Assembly: GCA_946481095.1 (NCBI GenBank)
Contig: CAMLML010000073.1
Coordinates: 1-23,355, forward strand
DNA: 23,355 bases
From: an uncultured Cellvibrio sp.
GTDB lineage: Bacteria; Pseudomonadota; Gammaproteobacteria; Pseudomonadales; Cellvibrionaceae
Reading direction: 5' to 3'
Part shown: one piece after another, positions 9,068 through 15,743 of the stretch
How the letters are laid out: each line of letters begins with the position of its first letter
How positions within the stretch are numbered: position 1 is the stretch's first letter
Translations under genes and position numbers: made by a program
The notes under the pieces: generated by a model
The model's database searches: none
What the model saw: the letters and a program-made list of their open reading frames with translations, nothing else
What the model was told of the DNA's origin: nothing

Positions 9068-9180
9068 CTTACCCCCTCCTAACCTCCCCCTTGGCAGGGG
9101 GAGGGACTTTACTCCCTACTTTTTGCGAAGTGCAATTTAGTCCCCTCCCCTGCCAAGGGGAGGGTTAGGGTGGGGTAAAG
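9068..9180. repeat. C/G-rich inverted repeat pair (family A) between ppnN and tadA
   Basis: The gap between the convergent ppnN and tadA genes is almost entirely repeat. The left unit (about 9068-9118) contains a 9-bp hairpin, CCTCCCCCT/AGGGGGAGG with loop TGGC. The right unit (about 9132-9180) is an inverted version with its own hairpin, CCCTCCCCT/AGGGGAGGG with loop GCCA. The left unit is nearly identical, inverted, to 11367-11415. It may act as a bidirectional terminator for the convergent genes, though it lacks a T-tract. Confidence 0.8.
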
Positions 9181-9187
9181 CTTTTAA

Positions 9188-9661
9188 TTATTTCTTCTTC
9201 GCTTCCCGTCTCTTCTGAAAAAACCCACTCAACTGATGCTGACATTCCTGTGCAAGTACACCACTTGTCACGTTAATTTTATGATTAAAATAATCGGCTG
9301 ATAATAATTGTGATCGGCTCACCACTGCACCGGATTTAGGTTCGGTAGTGGCAAAAATTAATCGTTGAATACGCGCATGAATCAATGCGCCAACACACAT
9401 GGTACAAGGCTCAAGTGTGACATACAGACTGGCGTTGACCAAACGATAGTTATCTATTTTTTTTGCAGCATTCCGCAATGCAACAATTTCAGCGTGCGCA
9501 GTAGGATCATTCGCGGTAATCGGCTGATTGAATCCTTCACCAATAATTTCACCATCACACACAATCACTGCACCTACAGGCACTTCACCCAGAGCTTCTG
9601 CTTGCGATGCCAAAACAATTGCTCTTCGCATCCAGAATTCATCTTGTTCGGATTGATTCAC
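9188..9661 (-). CDS. tadA: tRNA-specific adenosine deaminase
   Basis: 157 residues. It converts adenosine 34 of the tRNA-Arg(ACG) wobble position to inosine and is usually essential in bacteria. The cytidine-deaminase fold signature is complete: H56 and E58 in PTAHAE, then C86 and C89 in PCTMC, which bind zinc. EVPVGAV near residue 26 and the lysine-rich end are typical. The GTG start at 9661 overlaps the stop of the upstream DUF1653 gene in the string GTGA, so the two are likely translationally coupled; the protein start lines up with E. coli TadA (EYWMRHALTLA versus DEFWMRRAIVLA). It runs convergent to ppnN. Confidence 0.96.
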   Translation of the reverse strand: MNQSEQDEFWMRRAIVLASQAEALGEVPVGAVIVCDGEIIGEGFNQPITANDPTAHAEIVALRNAAKKIDNYRLVNASLYVTLEPCTMCVGALIHARIQRLIFATTEPKSGAVVSRSQLLSADYFNHKINVTSGVLAQECQHQLSGFFQKRREAKKK

Positions 9662-9912
9662 AACGAAGGCCCTTTAAATTTTTCCGCGTCTCCCAGACCC
9701 ATTTCTTTTTCAAACGCAAATCGCGGTTGGATTTCTCCATCAATCTCTACTGTTTCCATAAACATCTCCAGTGGCCGTACCCACCAGGAAAAATCATCAT
9801 AGAGACACTGATAAACCGCCAAAGCTTCACGCGTTTCTGAATGATGCGCAATTTGAAACAGGAAATAATATTGGCCTTTGTAGTGGCGGTATAGACCGGG
9901 TTTTGGATTCAC
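9658..9912 (-). CDS. DUF1653 family protein
   Basis: 84 residues. PGLYRHYKGQYYFLF, ARHSET-like HHSETREALAVYQCLY, and WVRPLEMFMETVEIDG are the conserved core of the DUF1653 family (a small beta-rich domain of unknown function, typically 60-90 residues). No catalytic motif is apparent. The GTG start at 9912 lies directly beside a family B repeat whose GGGAGAGGGG ends 6 bases before the start and serves as the only plausible ribosome site. Its stop codon overlaps the tadA start (GTGA), so it probably sets the rate of tadA translation. The function is unknown; the pairing with tadA is seen here, its meaning is not. Confidence 0.88.
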   Translation of the reverse strand: MNPKPGLYRHYKGQYYFLFQIAHHSETREALAVYQCLYDDFSWWVRPLEMFMETVEIDGEIQPRFAFEKEMGLGDAEKFKGPSL

Positions 9913-9914
9913 AA

Positions 9915-10071
9915 TTTACCCCTCTCCCCTGCCCCTCTCCCACAAGGGGAGAGGGAATTGGCTGTGATAAAAATTATACTTAACCTCATTTCTTTCAAGC
10001 TTATCTTCCATTTCTTCAAGAACTCAAATCTGCTCCCTCTCCCTTGATGGGAGAGGGCTGGGGAGAGGGTG
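9915..10071. repeat. Inverted repeat pair (family B) between CoA-transferase and DUF1653 genes
   Basis: The left unit (about 9916-9955) reads CCCCTCTCCCCTGCCCCTCT and continues into an ACAAGGGGAGAGGG hairpin arm. The right unit (about 10033-10071) is an inverted copy with TCCCTTGATGGGA at its tip and GGGGAGAGGGTG at its end. About 75 bases of AT-rich sequence lie between them. The layout resembles a small MITE with terminal palindromes. The right unit ends 8 bases after the CoA-transferase stop codon, and the left unit abuts the DUF1653 start. Confidence 0.75.
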
Positions 10072-10079
10072 TTTTGATT

Positions 10080-11282
10080 TTAAATTACTCTCCCATCTCT
10101 CAACTTCCCAATATCCTCATCCGACAAAAACAAAATATTTTTCAGCACTTCTTCGGTATGACTTCCTACCTCACCACCCGGCCAATCGGTTCTACCCGGA
10201 GTGTTAGACAATTTTGGAAGTATCGCCGGAATTTTTAACGGCTTGCCATTAATTTCCACTTGCTCGAACATACCGCGCTCATTGAAATGCGGATCAGCAA
10301 ACATATCTTGCACATTATAAATAGGACCCGCAGGCACTTTGGCTTTATCCAGTAATTCCAAAATTTCTTCAGAATTTTTGCTCATGCACCAGACAGCAAT
10401 TGCATTATCAATTTCCTGTTCGTGCATAACACGACCTGCATTGTTTGCCATGCGTGGATCATTTGCCATTTCAGGATGACCGGCAGTTTGCATCAGACGT
10501 TGAAAAATTGAATCACCATTGCCGCCAATCACTACGTATTTTCCATTTTTACAACGATAAGTATTCGTGGGAACAATACCTGTCACGGTAGTACCGGATG
10601 GCTGGCGAATAACGGCCGCACCGGAAAATTCCGGCACAACTGCTTCCATTAAATTGAACATGGATTCATAAAGCGCAACATCCACCACTTGCCCATTTTC
10701 TTGTGGATCTTTTTGTCGTTGAATAATGGCCAATGCAATGCCTAAAGCTGCGTGAATACCGGAAATAGTATCGCCAATACTTAAATTGGGGCGCACAGGT
10801 GCTTGATCCGGAAATCCATTCACATAACGAAAACCACTCATGCCTTCACACACAGAAGCAAAGCCGGGTTTATTGGCATAGGGGCCAGTTTGCCCATATC
10901 CGGAAATACGCGCATAAATAATATGAGGGTTGGATTCTTTAAAATTGTCGGGGCCCAAATTCCAATTTTCCATCACACCAGGGCGAAAATTTTCAATTAC
11001 GACATCAGCAGTATCGATCAAGGTTTTTGCAATTAATTGCGCTTCTGTTTTTTTCAAATCCAGCGTAATACTTTTTTTATTGCGACCAATACTTCGCCAC
11101 CAATGTGATGTGCCATTTTCCAGAATTCGCCAACCGCGAATAGGATCTCCCTCAGGTGGTTCGATTTTAATTACCTCAGCACCGAAATACGCGAGTATGC
11201 AACCAGCAAACGGGCCTGCTAATAATTGGCCGACCTCGATGATGCGAATGCCGTCTAATGGACGGGATGAATTGTTTGTCAT
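10080..11282 (-). CDS. CaiB/BaiF family (class III) CoA-transferase
   Basis: 400 residues, typical for family III CoA-transferases, which move CoA between carboxylic acids through an aspartyl-CoA intermediate. Visible motifs: LDGIRIIEVGQLLAGPFAG (9-27), AEVIKIEPPEGDPIRGW (35-51), GRNKKSITLDL (66-76), VVIENFRPGVMENW (94-107), ARISGYGQTGPYANKPGFA (124-142) and LSIGDTISGIHAALGIALA (167-185), where D171 sits at the position of the catalytic aspartate. Substrate cannot be read from sequence; relatives act on formyl/oxalyl, succinyl/glutarate, carnitine and other acyl groups. No dedicated acyl-CoA gene is beside it. It is bracketed on both sides by palindromic repeats. The ATG at 11282 has no strong Shine-Dalgarno. 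Confidence 0.9.
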   Translation of the reverse strand: MTNNSSRPLDGIRIIEVGQLLAGPFAGCILAYFGAEVIKIEPPEGDPIRGWRILENGTSHWWRSIGRNKKSITLDLKKTEAQLIAKTLIDTADVVIENFRPGVMENWNLGPDNFKESNPHIIYARISGYGQTGPYANKPGFASVCEGMSGFRYVNGFPDQAPVRPNLSIGDTISGIHAALGIALAIIQRQKDPQENGQVVDVALYESMFNLMEAVVPEFSGAAVIRQPSGTTVTGIVPTNTYRCKNGKYVVIGGNGDSIFQRLMQTAGHPEMANDPRMANNAGRVMHEQEIDNAIAVWCMSKNSEEILELLDKAKVPAGPIYNVQDMFADPHFNERGMFEQVEINGKPLKIPAILPKLSNTPGRTDWPGGEVGSHTEEVLKNILFLSDEDIGKLRDGRVI

Positions 11283-11307
11283 TGGATTTTATTTACTGAA
11301 TAAGAAT

Positions 11308-11415
11308 TTTAAATCCCCCCTAGCCCCCCTTTTTCAAAGTGGGGAACGACTCCCTTCTTAATTTAGCAGGGAGTAAAGTCCCTCCCCCCTGGCAAGGGGG
11401 AGGTTAGGAGGGGGT
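11308..11415. repeat. Family A repeat between the quinone oxidoreductase and CoA-transferase genes
   Basis: It fills most of the 132-base gap. The left half (about 11308-11352) reads TTTTAAATCCCCCCTAGCCC and beyond. The right half (11367-11415) matches the inverse of 9071-9118 over about 48 bases with one indel and few changes. It contains a CTCCCCCCTGGCAAGGGGGAG hairpin. The right end reaches the TGA stop of the oxidoreductase at 11415-11417, so a hairpin would form immediately after translation ends. Confidence 0.78.
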
Positions 11416-12389
11416 CATGTTACCAGCACAATCTTGCCAATATGCTGATTCGATTCCATTCGCTGATGCGCTTTAATCACATCATCAAGTTTAAATACCG
11501 AATCAATAACCGGTTTAATTTTTTCCTGATTCAATAAAGGCCAAACCTGTTGCAAAAGTTCATCGGCAATTTTTGCTTTGGTGCTGGCTGATTGTGATCG
11601 TAAAGTTGAACCAGACAGTGTCAAACGTTTTAGCATCAAAGGCATTAAATCAATTATATTTTTACTGCCTTTTAAAAAAGCAATATTCACTATACGCCCC
11701 TCGACTGCAGCAGCAGAAAAATTTTTTTGGATATTATCACCACCCACCATATCCAAAATCACATTCACACCCTGCCCGTGTGTTTTTTGTTTGATTGCCG
11801 CAACAAAATCGTCTTGCGTATAACAAATGGATTCAGCACCCAGTTGATCAATTGCAGCACATTTTTCAGGTGTTGATGCAGTTGCATAGACCTTTGCACC
11901 AAAAGCAGTTGCCAATTGGATAGTCGTTGTACCTATACCACTGGCACCACCATGTACTAACAATGTTTCACCAGCAATTAATTTTGCACGCTGAAAAAGA
12001 TTATGCCAAACCGTAAAAAAAGTTTCTGGCAAAGCAGCAGCTTGTTCGTAAGAATAATGTTTGGGTATCGGAATAGATTGTGATTGCGGTGCAACCGCAT
12101 ATTCTGCATAACCACCACCGTTGACTAGCGCACACACTCTATCGCCTGGTTGCAAACTGCGCGCCTGTTTTCCACAAACAACCACTTCACCGGCAACTTC
12201 CAAGCCTAAAACCGGTGATGCGTCCGCAGGTGGCGGATACACACCTTGCCGTTGCAAAATATCCGGGCGATTCACACCAGCTGCATGAACACGAATCAAT
12301 ACTTCGTCTTCTTTAGGTACAGGAATTTCTGTATCAATGACTGATAAATTTTCTGCTGCTCCCGGCTTCTCAAAATATATTGACTTCAT
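11415..12389 (-). CDS. NAD(P)H quinone oxidoreductase, PIG3/QOR type
   Basis: 324 residues, zinc-independent medium-chain dehydrogenase/reductase. The substrate-side domain has HAAGVNRPDILQRQGVYPPP and PVLGLEVAGEVV. The nucleotide fold carries VHGGASGIGTTTIQLA, and the family stretch AALPETFFTVWHNLFQ is present. No structural or catalytic zinc cysteines are seen. Such enzymes reduce quinones with NADPH, but the physiological substrate is unknown. The frame opens at a GTG two codons earlier (12395), but GTGAGG lies suitably before the ATG at 12389. It starts 22 bases after pdxH ends, on the same strand, so pdxH and this gene are likely one transcript. Confidence 0.9.
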   Translation of the reverse strand: MKSIYFEKPGAAENLSVIDTEIPVPKEDEVLIRVHAAGVNRPDILQRQGVYPPPADASPVLGLEVAGEVVVCGKQARSLQPGDRVCALVNGGGYAEYAVAPQSQSIPIPKHYSYEQAAALPETFFTVWHNLFQRAKLIAGETLLVHGGASGIGTTTIQLATAFGAKVYATASTPEKCAAIDQLGAESICYTQDDFVAAIKQKTHGQGVNVILDMVGGDNIQKNFSAAAVEGRIVNIAFLKGSKNIIDLMPLMLKRLTLSGSTLRSQSASTKAKIADELLQQVWPLLNQEKIKPVIDSVFKLDDVIKAHQRMESNQHIGKIVLVT

Positions 12390-12411
12390 ATTCACCTCAC
12401 AGTCAGTTTGA

Positions 12412-13056
12412 TCAGGGCTCCAATCGTTGAATCATCCAACTGCCATCAGCTTGCAAATTATATTGAAAGCGATCATGTAATCTATGCGCGCCACCTTGCC
12501 AAAACTCTATTTGATGCGGCTTTACTCTATATCCCCCCCAAAAGTCCGGTAGTGGAATATCACCATTTGCAAATTTATTTTTCATGGCCTCAAATTGTTT
12601 CATTAATATTTCACGGGAGGAAATCGGGCGACTTTGTTGTGAGGCCCATGCACCTAACTGGCTTTCACGTGGACGCGAAATGAAATATTTCAACACATCT
12701 GTGGTAGATAAAGGTTCAACAACACCACAAACTTTGACTTGTCGCTCTAAAAAATACCAGGGAAAATGCAAACTGATTTTCGGATTTTGTTTTAAATCCT
12801 GTGCTTTGCGACTGCGCAAGTTGGTGTAAAAAACAAAACCTCGCTCATCAAGATTTTTCAGCAAAACGATACGCTGGGAAGGTTGGCCTGTCGCGTCAAC
12901 AGTGGCGACCGTCATGGCATTGGGATCAGGAATACCCGATTGGATGGTTTGATCCATCCAGCGACCAAATTGAATCAAAGGATTTTCATCAAGATCCGCC
13001 CTATCCAATCCACCTTGTGTATACTCACGGCGAAAATCTTCGAGTTTTAACTCCAT
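12412..13056 (-). CDS. pdxH: Pyridoxamine 5'-phosphate oxidase
   Basis: 214 residues from the ATG at 13056, beside 218 for E. coli PdxH, with close similarity along the whole length. The FMN enzyme oxidises pyridoxine or pyridoxamine 5'-phosphate to pyridoxal 5'-phosphate. Conserved blocks: [81 protein letters not shown] and HRLHDRFQY. The frame is open 41 codons further upstream, but those residues have no resemblance to PdxH, and GGAGGTCAACG directly before 13056 is a strong ribosome site. Divergent from mobA; the 195-base gap holds no clear promoter that I could defend. Confidence 0.96.
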   Translation of the reverse strand: MELKLEDFRREYTQGGLDRADLDENPLIQFGRWMDQTIQSGIPDPNAMTVATVDATGQPSQRIVLLKNLDERGFVFYTNLRSRKAQDLKQNPKISLHFPWYFLERQVKVCGVVEPLSTTDVLKYFISRPRESQLGAWASQQSRPISSREILMKQFEAMKNKFANGDIPLPDFWGGYRVKPHQIEFWQGGAHRLHDRFQYNLQADGSWMIQRLEP

Positions 13057-13251
13057 CGTTGACCTCCAGAAGAGTTGAAGCGAGCATACTACTGAGGCTG
13101 ATGGCAAAATCCAATGTGTCGTACGTCTCACATAGTCGAGGTGAGGGACTTCAAACAAGGATAAAAAGTTATTTCCCATGCCACTATGCCGACAGTTAAA
13201 CTGCGAACAAATAATTTGTACTGCTAATAATTAAGTCATATCAAGGTTTTT

Positions 13252-13875
13252 ATGAAATCAACACAAGCCATATGCGGTCTTATTTTGGCTGGCGGCCAGG
13301 CTCGTCGAATGGGCGGGGGTGACAAATGTCTACTACCTCTGGCAGGCAAATCACTGCTTCAACGAACCATCGAACGTGCACAACCCCAGGTGGCTCATCT
13401 TATTTTGAATGCCAATGGTAACAGCTTGCGTTTTGCGCGCAGTAAATTACCTGTGGTACCGGATTTATCCGAAGAATTTAAAGGCCCTCTCGCTGGCGTA
13501 CATGCCGGATTAAATTGGATGAAAAACACCTACCCTGATCATCAATGGCTGATGAGTATTGCGTCTGACAGTCCTTTTTTCCCTGATGATCTTGCTCAGC
13601 GATTATTGGATGCTGCTATCCAAAATCACGTCCACATAGCTGTTGCAGAATCCAATCATCAAATACACCCCACCTTCGCACTTTGGCATGTGTCTTTACT
13701 GGACAAACTTGAGGCGGTCGTCAAACAAGATCAAGTACCCAGCATGCAGTCATGGATAGAAACACAAAAAATGATCAAAGTGGATTTTGCCAATACCCGC
13801 TACGATCCATTTTTTAATATCAATACCCCGCAGGATTTATATAACGCAGAAAATATTGCAGCTATGGCCGGATAA
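13252..13875 (+). CDS. mobA: Molybdenum cofactor guanylyltransferase
   Basis: 207 residues, the usual MobA length. It joins GMP from GTP to molybdopterin to give the guanine dinucleotide cofactor of the DMSO-reductase family. The nucleotide-binding signature LAGGQARRMGGGDK (12-25) is complete. VPDLSEEFKGPLAG (69-82) and SDSPFFP (105-111, with the Mg-binding aspartate) follow, and FFNINTPQDL lies near the end. AAGG sits 5 bases before the ATG. The nitrate reductase encoded at 19129-23280 is a customer for this cofactor, though the two are not in one operon. mobA is followed after 14 bases by a VanZ-like gene. Confidence 0.95.
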   Translation: MKSTQAICGLILAGGQARRMGGGDKCLLPLAGKSLLQRTIERAQPQVAHLILNANGNSLRFARSKLPVVPDLSEEFKGPLAGVHAGLNWMKNTYPDHQWLMSIASDSPFFPDDLAQRLLDAAIQNHVHIAVAESNHQIHPTFALWHVSLLDKLEAVVKQDQVPSMQSWIETQKMIKVDFANTRYDPFFNINTPQDLYNAENIAAMAG

Positions 13876-13889
13876 AGGTAAGGATTTTT

Positions 13890-14255
13890 ATGTGGCGTTT
13901 TTTGATGTTAGTACAATTTTATTGTTTGATCGTTCTTTACACTTTTTTAGGCTTAACACCACACCCCGAGTCCTTGGTGGGCAGCTTTAATGATCTACTC
14001 ATGCACTTTGTTGGTTATTTTATTGCCGCATTTTCTATTAGCCTTGCAAGACCACAATGGCCTTGGTGGCAACAAGCCATGTTTCTAATTGTTTATTCAA
14101 CAGCAATCGAAATCGCACAACATTTTAATCCACCCAGAACATTCAGCATTGCCGACATGCTAGCGAATTCATTAGGTGTTCTACTGGGGTTGGCTATTGT
14201 CAGGCTGCTGAAATCAAAGATTCCGTTTATTAATAAATTTTTGGGTAATAGTTAA
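13890..14255 (+). CDS. VanZ-like family membrane protein
   Basis: 121 residues with four likely membrane helices (about 4-22, 36-54, 60-76 and 89-107). The conserved polar pattern of the VanZ-like family is present: D35...H39 (NDLLMHF), IEIAQHFNPPRTFS (73-86) with E74, Q77 and R83, and D89...N93 with a following G (ADMLANSLGVLLG). VanZ itself gives low-level teicoplanin resistance by an unknown mechanism; most chromosomal relatives are uncharacterised, so no resistance role is claimed. AAGGA precedes the ATG and the gene begins 14 bases after mobA, suggesting cotranscription. Confidence 0.85.
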   Translation: MWRFLMLVQFYCLIVLYTFLGLTPHPESLVGSFNDLLMHFVGYFIAAFSISLARPQWPWWQQAMFLIVYSTAIEIAQHFNPPRTFSIADMLANSLGVLLGLAIVRLLKSKIPFINKFLGNS

Positions 14256-14262
14256 ATATTTA

Positions 14263-14370
14263 CTCAAAGCACAATTTAGCTACTCCTTTTGACAAAGGGA
14301 GGTTAGGAGGGATTTAAGATGGTCAAATTTTCTGAAATTTTAAATCCCCTAATTTATTTGTCCCTCCTAA
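14263..14370. repeat. Family A repeat overlapping the start of the DUF1287 gene
   Basis: The segment 14266-14311 (GCACAATTTAGCTACTCC through GGAGGTTAGGAGGGA) is a degenerate family A unit; compare TGCAATTTAG at 9131 and GGAGGTTAGGAGGGGG at 11399. A second, inverted half lies inside the coding sequence (TTTTAAATCCCCTAA near 14338, TCCCTCCTAA at 14361-14370). Two inverted repeats result: TTAGGAGGGA (14303-14312) with 14361-14370, 10 of 10; and GGGATTTAA (14309-14317) with 14340-14348, 9 of 9. Confidence 0.65.
14305..14310 (+). promoter_or_regulatory. Repeat-derived ribosome binding site of the DUF1287 gene
   Basis: AGGAGG lies 8 bases before the ATG at 14319 and decides the start. It is part of a family A repeat and falls inside two overlapping perfect inverted repeats that enclose the start codon, so it could be masked by mRNA folding. 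Whether masking occurs is inference. Confidence 0.7.
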
Positions 14371-14930
14371 TATCAACGTCAATCGTTGCCGATCAATCCC
14401 AAAATAAAACCACTCAATTTATTCAAGCTGCATTCAATCAAACTAAAGAGGGTATTATTTATAATTCTGCTTATTTTAAAATTCCTTATCCCAATGGCGA
14501 TATTCCTTCTCGTTATGGAGTTTGTACTGATGTGATCATTCGCGCTTATCGCAAACTGGGAATTGATTTACAGGAACAAGTGCATAACGATATAAAAACT
14601 AATTTTTCAATTTATCCTGCCAAAAAACATTGGAATCAGAATAAACCCGATACCAATATCGATCACCGACGCGTACCCAATCTGCAAACCTTTTTTACGC
14701 GCAAAGGAAAGAAATTAAAGGTGACAGATAAACCTGAAAATTATCAACCTGGTGATTTGGTGACCTGGATGCTCGGAAACAAATTGCCGCATATTGGTGT
14801 AGTCGTTGATAAAAAATCCGCAGATGGTGAGCGTTATTTAATTGTTCACAATGTGGGAGCAGGCCCGCAACTGGAAGACGTGTTATTCGCTTACCCCATT
14901 TCCGGGCATTATCGATACGCGCTGGATTAA
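14319..14930 (+). CDS. DUF1287 family secreted protein (YijF-like)
   Basis: 203 residues. The first 24 or so (MVKFSEILNPLIYLSLLIST and on to VADQ) look like a signal peptide, so the protein is probably periplasmic. The DUF1287 core is clear: YFKIPYPNGDIPSRYGVCTDVIIRAYRKLGIDL, DTNIDHRRVPNLQTFF (111-126), GDLVTWMLGNKLPHIGVVV and VHNVGAG. C69 in GVCTD and H158 in PHIGV are spaced as in papain-like NlpC/P60 folds, so a Cys-His peptidase or amidase activity on cell-wall material is possible but unproven. Part of the signal peptide is encoded by repeat-like DNA. The stop overlaps that of the convergent regulator gene by 4 bases. Confidence 0.87.
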   Translation: MVKFSEILNPLIYLSLLISTSIVADQSQNKTTQFIQAAFNQTKEGIIYNSAYFKIPYPNGDIPSRYGVCTDVIIRAYRKLGIDLQEQVHNDIKTNFSIYPAKKHWNQNKPDTNIDHRRVPNLQTFFTRKGKKLKVTDKPENYQPGDLVTWMLGNKLPHIGVVVDKKSADGERYLIVHNVGAGPQLEDVLFAYPISGHYRYALD

Positions 14931-15664
14931 TGTTTACGGCGCATATCCGCAAATAATTTAAATTCCCAAGGCCGAGTAGCTAACAACAAACCGGCATGAA
15001 TACGTTTTTCCAATGGCAGCTTGGAATCCTGATGATTAAGATCTGCAGCGTCTTTGGTTAATTGGTTCAATTTGGCAATTAAAATTACAAGAGAGGCTTC
15101 GGAATAACTGCCGCGCAAATAAAAACGAAAACTATTTGGCTCTGTGAAATTCGCCTGCATAAACTCCGTTACTACTTCAGTGGACATAAACTTTTCCAAA
15201 GGCCCGTTTGGAATCCAACGAAAATCCTGCGCTACCAGCAATTTATATTTATTACCCGGCAACAACTGCAACATCTTGAGTTTATCCAAACGCGCAAACA
15301 AACGAATGGCTTCGTGCTCGGTAATTTGGTATTGATCAATAATTTCCTGAAAAGTAAAACCATCACGCGCACAAACCGCAACTAATAATAATTTAGGATC
15401 GCGCATCAACTCCTCTTCTTGCTCAGCCGTTAACTGCGAAATCTTTTGTTCTTTTTGCGACGTCAGCACAAATAAATCTGTCAGCGATATTTCCAGAATC
15501 TGGCAAATTTCATCCAATCGATCCAGGGTAAAACTCTGCGTGGAAAAAATCCTCTTGATATTGGCTTCACTTAAATCCAAAGCTTGAGCCAATTGTTTAT
15601 AAGTGACATTTTTTGTTTTGAGCAACTGCTTCAACATCTCACATACGGCGGCTATTTGGGTCAC
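14927..15664 (-). CDS. XRE-type helix-turn-helix transcriptional regulator
   Basis: 245 residues. The amino-terminal third is a Cro/C1-type DNA-binding domain: TYKQLAQALDLSEANIKRIF (21-40) forms the helix-turn-helix and is followed by TLDRLDEICQILEISLTDLF. The rest (about 70-245) is a helical region with what may be a second winged-helix segment (TFQEIIDQYQITEHEAIRLFARLDKLKMLQLL, in part) and an uncharacterised end. No ligand domain is recognisable, so the target is unknown. GGAG lies 8 bases before the GTG start at 15664, which supports it. It sits just beyond the ppc terminator in the same direction, and its 3' end overlaps the convergent DUF1287 gene by 4 bases. Confidence 0.83.
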   Translation of the reverse strand: MTQIAAVCEMLKQLLKTKNVTYKQLAQALDLSEANIKRIFSTQSFTLDRLDEICQILEISLTDLFVLTSQKEQKISQLTAEQEEELMRDPKLLLVAVCARDGFTFQEIIDQYQITEHEAIRLFARLDKLKMLQLLPGNKYKLLVAQDFRWIPNGPLEKFMSTEVVTEFMQANFTEPNSFRFYLRGSYSEASLVILIAKLNQLTKDAADLNHQDSKLPLEKRIHAGLLLATRPWEFKLFADMRRKH

Positions 15665-15702
15665 AGTTTAAGCTCCATTTATTTTTATTTACGGTTAAAA
15701 AA

Positions 15703-15726
15703 AGGGCAGACACATAGGTCTGCCCT
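15703..15726 (-). terminator. Rho-independent terminator of ppc
   Basis: A perfect 9-bp stem, AGGGCAGAC (15703-15711) with GTCTGCCCT (15718-15726), has a 6-base loop. Read on the minus strand it is followed by a run of seven T. It lies 17 bases after the ppc stop codon and 38 bases before the XRE regulator start. Confidence 0.88.
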
Positions 15727-15743
15727 GAAAAAATTTATAAACA

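Noticed and set aside
9068..11415. CRISPR array or tandem repeat locus
   Set aside because: The repeats are few, palindromic, in mixed orientation, separated by whole genes, and not spaced regularly.
13057..13251. Promoter or riboswitch between pdxH and mobA
   Set aside because: Neither a convincing -35/-10 pair nor a structured leader (for example a molybdenum cofactor riboswitch) could be supported by eye.
13890..14255. Glycopeptide resistance gene
   Set aside because: The protein has the VanZ-like fold pattern only; no vanHAX-type genes are nearby, and most chromosomal members of this family have no known resistance role.
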